A DNA stretch of 64,000 nucleotides from Acinetobacter rudis (GTDB lineage Bacteria; Pseudomonadota; Gammaproteobacteria; Pseudomonadales; Moraxellaceae), in the NCBI RefSeq assembly GCF_000829675.1, contig NZ_BBRX01000018.1, positions 1-64,000 of the forward strand, in the 5' to 3' direction. The notes beneath the pieces were generated by a model that was not told the DNA's origin, made no database searches, and worked only from the letters and a program-made list of their open reading frames with translations. The position numbers were made by a program, and so were the translations under genes. This document shows, in pieces, positions 59,709-64,000 of this stretch; position 1 is the first letter of the stretch, and the number at the start of each line of letters is the position of its first letter.

Positions 59709-60614
59709 CTACGTCGATGTTTTAGGGGTTAAACGGATGGCATCCACCACGATAAAATCATCATGGACATCAATAGTATGGCAACCATCATCCATACTAT
59801 TCCAGTCTGCTTGAATATTCTCAATACATTGCTCGTGATAATCAGTCGGGCTTAAGATAGTAATGTGATTGAGCTTAATCTGCCCACCATAGCGTTTTAA
59901 TGAGTCCTGACTTGGACGAATCAGCTTACCTTGACTGTAAAAGGGTTTACCAGCCATACGGTGTTCTACTTTACCCTTGCACACAGGGTTTTTAGGATGC
60001 TCTTGCCAATCTGGATTTAATATATCTTTGGTATAGAACACATCGAGGCGATCACCAAATTTTTTACAGTTACGACGTGTAGAGGTAAATAAATACCACA
60101 TGCCTTCATGATAAAACGGTGTTGTGTCCGCGGCTGCTATATCTTCCATCAGATTTGAATGTTTTTCCCATGTATAGGGGAAACTTACAGCTTTCCATAG
60201 TTCAATGGTTTTATTTACACAGGTTTCTGGGATCATGTACCAGTCTTGATCGACTTGAAATATGCAAGGATAAGACAGATGTGAGTCAAGTTTGAGTACG
60301 GGTTGAGGTTGACTATAAGTACCATCTTTAAAAACTTCGAGAACCGATAAAAATCCAACTGGATGTTGATCGTCAACTTCCTCAAAAAAAATATAATGGC
60401 GATCTTGATGCTTTGCATAGAAACAGTCTGCAAATGTAAACTTTCGAGGTGAATGAATTTCATGCAGCGTGTTTAATTGGTCTAGACTTGAAAATGGTTG
60501 ATCCAACCAACCGAAACGAATATACCAATGTGAGTCAAATTTTTTAACAGCTCTCTTTTGTTGAAATTTATACCACTTTTTTAAAATTAAACGTTTCATA
60601 AGGTAAGTAAACAT
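59709..60614 (-). CDS. Five-bladed beta-propeller glycosidase-like protein
   Basis: 301 residues resembling the GINT1 N-terminal/GH43-like propeller group: repeated blade segments such as FADCFYAKHQDRHYIFFEE, SYPCIFQVDQDWYMIPE and DTTPFYHEGMWYLFTS. Similar genes, sometimes named ghy, occur in Acinetobacter outer-core loci; whether they hydrolyse or transfer sugars is not settled. The short N-terminal basic segment (MKRLILKKWYKF) may bind the membrane. It stands alone between two terminator/promoter gaps. Confidence 0.7.
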   Translation of the reverse strand: MFTYLMKRLILKKWYKFQQKRAVKKFDSHWYIRFGWLDQPFSSLDQLNTLHEIHSPRKFTFADCFYAKHQDRHYIFFEEVDDQHPVGFLSVLEVFKDGTYSQPQPVLKLDSHLSYPCIFQVDQDWYMIPETCVNKTIELWKAVSFPYTWEKHSNLMEDIAAADTTPFYHEGMWYLFTSTRRNCKKFGDRLDVFYTKDILNPDWQEHPKNPVCKGKVEHRMAGKPFYSQGKLIRPSQDSLKRYGGQIKLNHITILSPTDYHEQCIENIQADWNSMDDGCHTIDVHDDFIVVDAIRLTPKTST

Positions 60615-60746
60615 CCCCTGATATTCATCGTATTTTACACTAAATCATTTGGATGAAAGTTGAATAAGTTCCAGTATGTGTCAATTTTTATTTGACAAAA
60701 AAGTCAATATCTTAGCCATCTGATAATGACTTCACCGATTCCAAAG

Positions 60747-61985
60747 TTAGCACCTCATCTTCATTCCTTGGTACAACTCAATGATTTTACTGAGATCAAT
60801 TGAATAATCGCTGTGGGGATTTTCTGGATCGTGAGCTTGCGCTACAAGGAATCTCATATCACATTGTACTAAAGCGGCCAAAGTCGAGAATACAGAAAAT
60901 TCAGAAATTTGTTCAGGTAGCCAACTGAGTGCTTGAGTTTCAGGCTGGCTAAAAATAATGTTTGACCATGCAGCACCTGTAGGACCCACAATAAATTTTG
61001 CCTGATTAAAGATTTTGACTTGTTCTGAAAATGAATAATCTTCTAAATATAAAGCAGTGAAACCTTGTTGTTCAAAAAACTCTAAAATTTCACTTTGATT
61101 GTAGCCTCGAATAGCATTGGCTTTTCTTGCTAAGAAAATTTTTTCTGGACAACTGATTTGAGGTGAACTGATTTGAACTTGCTGTAAACAGACATTACGT
61201 ATTTTATTGATTATATCTTGACTAAAGTAGGAGTAACTGACTGATGATAGTTTCTCTTTAGAGTTAAATACAAAATTATTTTGATGATTGATATAATATA
61301 ATCTTTTAAATAACGAAAGCTCATTATTTTTTTTATAAATAATATTTAACTCTAGTTTCTGATGATCTATAAATAAGGTTAAAATCTCATGAAGAGAAGG
61401 GGTTTCCTTTATAGATTGATCTAGAATTAGGTTTTTGATGCTATATTTTTCTATTATCTCTGATGTAATGAGTAGTAGTTTTGGTGCAATCTCAATAAGC
61501 CAATGATAGTAATTATAAACTCCATTTCCTCCAATATATAAAGTATTTTCATTGTATTTATTAATTTTTGAATTTGATTTTGTTTTAATTAAGGCATGCG
61601 TTTGATTGTGGTATCTGATATATCCAGTTGAATAATCGCAATATTTTAAGTCTGCATTGATTACACGGTCGATCATAAAATCTTGAGATGACCCATATAA
61701 AAAATTACTTGAACGTGGATGGATTAATGCATCATCAAAAGTATATAAGGCTGTTTTATAAACTTGTTTTACAGAAAAAGAATTATCACACTTAGCACTC
61801 GGTTTCTTTGATAAAACATCACCTTCGAGTAAAACCTCTACTTGATGTGTATCCAATTGATCGATCCAGTTGATCTTTTCAATTTTAACTCTTTTCATCC
61901 AGCGTAATGAAAATTCCATGAAAGGATTAATTTTTAATTCATGTTTAAGCAAGTAATGGTTAATTAAGCGATTAATCATAATCAT
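60747..61985 (-). CDS. Glycosyltransferase family 61 (DUF563)
   Basis: 412 residues. GGNGVYNYYHWLIE (about 151-164), LARKANAIRGYNQSEI near residue 288 and GPTGAAWSNIIF (about 337-348) are the three GT61 blocks. GT61 enzymes add xylose, GlcNAc or related sugars in other organisms; the local substrate is unknown. The N-terminal third is AT-rich and variable-looking. No ribosome-binding site is obvious. Confidence 0.82.
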   Translation of the reverse strand: MIMINRLINHYLLKHELKINPFMEFSLRWMKRVKIEKINWIDQLDTHQVEVLLEGDVLSKKPSAKCDNSFSVKQVYKTALYTFDDALIHPRSSNFLYGSSQDFMIDRVINADLKYCDYSTGYIRYHNQTHALIKTKSNSKINKYNENTLYIGGNGVYNYYHWLIEIAPKLLLITSEIIEKYSIKNLILDQSIKETPSLHEILTLFIDHQKLELNIIYKKNNELSLFKRLYYINHQNNFVFNSKEKLSSVSYSYFSQDIINKIRNVCLQQVQISSPQISCPEKIFLARKANAIRGYNQSEILEFFEQQGFTALYLEDYSFSEQVKIFNQAKFIVGPTGAAWSNIIFSQPETQALSWLPEQISEFSVFSTLAALVQCDMRFLVAQAHDPENPHSDYSIDLSKIIELYQGMKMRC

Positions 61986-62416
61986 TTTATAAAGTAAAAT
62001 ACATGTTTAAAATAAGGTTTTATTTAAGAAACGTCAATTGATTTAACTACATAAAGTAAATAAATACGCTCTGATCTGCATCAGTGATAGGGTGCTAACG
62101 ATATATAATGCTGCTAGGTAGCTTGTTGGATGTATATTCGTATCATGGTGGTAGAGTACGAAAATACTTAAGCAGAAGTGGGATATTGAATACTCAAGAT
62201 TAATATCTTGGCGGGATAATGATTAAGATAGGTTTTATTTTAGTTGTATTATTGTAATGTAAGTTTTTTGGATATTAATGAGTTTCAATATCAATTTAAT
62301 ATTTTGCATATGCTTGTTATATAAATTCTTTAATATAAATGTTTAAACTATTCATTCATAAATAAAGTTGTTATAGAGTATACTGTCTTTTCTTAAAATA
62401 TTTTATATTTATTGCA
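61986..62416. other. Divergent promoter region in the outer-core locus
   Basis: 431 AT-rich bases between the GT61 gene and the plus-strand GT25 gene with no supported gene. It should hold promoters for both. No repeat or RNA gene was recognised. Confidence 0.5.
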
Positions 62417-63178
62417 ATGAAGAAGTATCTAATTAGTATTGAAGAGGCCGGAAGTCCACGGTTAAATAATTTTTTTATACAAGACACATTTCGACATGAG
62501 ATTGAAAACTTTAAAATTTTTGGTGTAATTGGTAAACAACTCAGTGTTGGTGACTATTTTGATATGGCCGTGGCTGGTAAGCGTCGGGCTCTAACGCCTG
62601 GTGAGCTGGGTTGTAGTTTATCTCATATAGCGGCACTCAAAGATTTCATTAACTCTGATGATGAGTATGCTATTTGTTTTGAAGATGATGCAATTGAACG
62701 TTTTCCTATAGATTTAGAAAAGTTAAATGAAGAAATCATTTCTTTGCAGCTTAAGCCATGCTTTTTTTTAAGTCTTGGAGGGATTCAATTTAAAATTTGC
62801 AATCGCGTTCGGGGGCGCTACCTAGATCAGACTTTAGAAGGTCAAAAAATTATACACATTGATTCTGATTTTTTAGAAAATCTGTCCTATGCTTATGCAT
62901 ATATTGTTGATCGAGAAATGGCTAAACTCTTGCTTGAATATCATCAAACCCCAAAAGTATATGATCATTGGCAAGCCCTAACTGAACAAAATACAGCGTT
63001 TACTTTTTATGCGACCTATCTGTTTGATCATCCAATAGTTGAACAAAGTGCGATGCATTTGAGCTACTTAGAACAAGAACGTAAAGATTGTTCGATCCAA
63101 AAGCATAGGGACAGTGCTGGTCTACGTTACTGGCGACGTAAGTTTAAGAAAATTTGGTTGGCAGCCTATCAACCCTAA
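62417..63178 (+). CDS. Glycosyltransferase family 25 (second)
   Basis: 253 residues. LTPGELGCSLSHIAAL (about 60-75), CFEDDAIE (DxD-like, about 93-100) and VYDHWQ near residue 180 match GT25 enzymes. It is related to the GT25 at 57564 but clearly divergent. A gene of this type next to aspS is common in Acinetobacter core loci. No strong ribosome-binding site is visible before the ATG. Confidence 0.87.
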   Translation: MKKYLISIEEAGSPRLNNFFIQDTFRHEIENFKIFGVIGKQLSVGDYFDMAVAGKRRALTPGELGCSLSHIAALKDFINSDDEYAICFEDDAIERFPIDLEKLNEEIISLQLKPCFFLSLGGIQFKICNRVRGRYLDQTLEGQKIIHIDSDFLENLSYAYAYIVDREMAKLLLEYHQTPKVYDHWQALTEQNTAFTFYATYLFDHPIVEQSAMHLSYLEQERKDCSIQKHRDSAGLRYWRRKFKKIWLAAYQP

Positions 63179-63355
63179 TTCACTCATCTTTCTATGAGAA
63201 AGCAATAATTCGAGTTTATTTGGATATAAATAGAATCTCATGGTTTGCAGTTGAAATTTTAACTTTTGCGGATATTTACTTTAAGACTTTTCTCGTCTTC
63301 ATTCACAATGAAATACTGAGCAAGCGTTAAGTGAAGCAAACCATGGGAATATCGT

Positions 63356-63577
63356 TTAAGTTTTATCTGGTGAGTTACCTTTAAGAACCATATATATGAA
63401 GGCGCCAAATATTAGAAATGCACCACCGAAACTACTTACACAGAAAAATAAGATACGTTGATAAGTGGTCAGGTTGAATAATTCTTGGTCAAGGATATAA
63501 CGCATAAATCCCCACTGAATCATTGCAAAGGCAATAAGAACGATCGTATGACGACGTACTTCAGGACGCATAGCCAT
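63356..63577 (-). CDS. Small two-helix membrane protein
   Basis: 73 residues, two hydrophobic helices (about 11-28 and 42-66) joined by a polar loop. No family is recognised. It lies between the outer-core locus and aspS, on the aspS strand, so it may be transcribed together with aspS if read-through passes the terminator. Confidence 0.6.
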   Translation of the reverse strand: MAMRPEVRRHTIVLIAFAMIQWGFMRYILDQELFNLTTYQRILFFCVSSFGGAFLIFGAFIYMVLKGNSPDKT

Positions 63578-63671
63578 AATTAAATTCCAGCATCAATAAG
63601 GTGCACTATTATGCCATTTGTCCTGCATTGGAACAATCAATCTTTAATGTGTGGTTATATTCCATATTTAT

Positions 63672-63706
63672 AAAAAAAAGAAACCCGCTAAAGCGAGTTT
63701 CTTTTT
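63672..63706 (-). terminator. Terminator of aspS
   Basis: AGAAACCCGCT pairs with AGCGAGTTTCT (one mismatch); on the minus strand it is followed by eight T. It lies 18 bases after the aspS stop codon. Confidence 0.85.
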
Positions 63707-63724
63707 ATTGAAAACCGATAAAAC

Positions 63725-64000
63725 TTAGGCTTCAACTTTAGCTTTTTCACGTAAACGAATACCAAGGTCACGCAATTGATTGGCTTCAACAGGTGCAGGT
63801 GCTTGAGTCAATGGACATTCAGCAGTTTTCGTTTTCGGGAAAGCAATCACATCACGGATTGAAGATGCACCAGTCATGAGCATAACAAGACGATCTAAAC
63901 CAAATGCCAAACCACCATGAGGAGGAGCGCCATATTTTAATGCATTGAGCAAGAAGCTAAATTTCTCTTCTGCTTCTTCGTCGCTAATACCGAGTGCTTC
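63725..64000 (-). CDS. aspS: Aspartyl-tRNA synthetase, C-terminal part only
   Basis: The frame is open to the window edge and encodes the last ~91 residues of AspS. The class II motif 3 [16 protein letters not shown] and the following [10 protein letters not shown] match bacterial AspS exactly in style. The rest of the gene lies beyond the window. aspS is the classical right flank of the Acinetobacter outer-core locus. Confidence 0.95.
   Translation of the reverse strand, partial: EALGISDEEAEEKFSFLLNALKYGAPPHGGLAFGLDRLVMLMTGASSIRDVIAFPKTKTAECPLTQAPAPVEANQLRDLGIRLREKAKVEA

Noticed and set aside
1..64000. CRISPR array or insertion sequence
   Set aside because: No regularly spaced repeat array, no transposase-like frame and no terminal inverted repeats with a transposase gene were recognised on either strand.

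Overview
The window is a chromosomal segment of an Acinetobacter-type gammaproteobacterium. The basis is the ilvE to aspS outer-core lipooligosaccharide locus, a monomeric NADP isocitrate dehydrogenase, an ANT(3'')-II-like nucleotidyltransferase, the paaZ / paaABCDEFGHJKXY arrangement and the low-GC base composition. The species cannot be fixed from the sequence alone.

Layout. Positions 1-7000 hold the end of an rRNA operon (5S) and housekeeping or redox genes: a dihydrolipoyl-dehydrogenase-like flavoprotein, a 35-residue lipoprotein, a DUF442 phosphatase/sulfurtransferase-like protein, an alpha/beta hydrolase, trxC, two hotdog thioesterases, yajQ, a rhodanese and queA. A tRNA-Leu(CAA) at 7165 opens an AT-rich accessory region that runs to icd at 16798. 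It holds a PAAR effector with a predicted immunity protein, two unknown membrane proteins, an ATP-grasp/Mur-ligase fusion enzyme and a small secreted protein, interrupted by the ANT(3'')-II gene. Its most striking property is that cargo genes lie between direct repeats of 52, 73 and 65 bp copied from local host sequence (the terminator after the tRNA, the start of a resident gene, and the junction between a resident gene and icd). It looks like a stack of independently inserted cassettes.

From 19554 to 33794 lies the complete aerobic phenylacetate pathway: paaZ on the minus strand, and paaABCDEFGHJK, the repressor gene paaX, paaY and a thioesterase on the plus strand. The shared control region carries TGATAC/GTATCA sites that may be PaaX operators. 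From 34149 to 37264 is a second accessory patch: a detached VgrG tail, a cysteine-hydrolase-like putative type VI effector, two tandem lipoprotein immunity genes (the second preceded by a copied end of the effector gene) and a decayed gene with two in-frame TGA codons. Then come a GNAT acetyltransferase, an MHS-family transporter, a DUF1330 protein, a LuxR-type regulator, a copper amine oxidase (tynA) and an aldehyde dehydrogenase (feaB-like). The last two turn phenylethylamine into phenylacetate, so they feed the paa pathway.

From 45345 to the end: glnE, ilvE and the outer-core locus (ELM1-type and GT4 glycosyltransferases, two sulfatase-fold membrane transferases, a polysaccharide deacetylase, two GT25 enzymes, CgeB-like, GH43-like and GT61 proteins), closing with a small membrane protein and the 3' part of aspS, which runs off the window.
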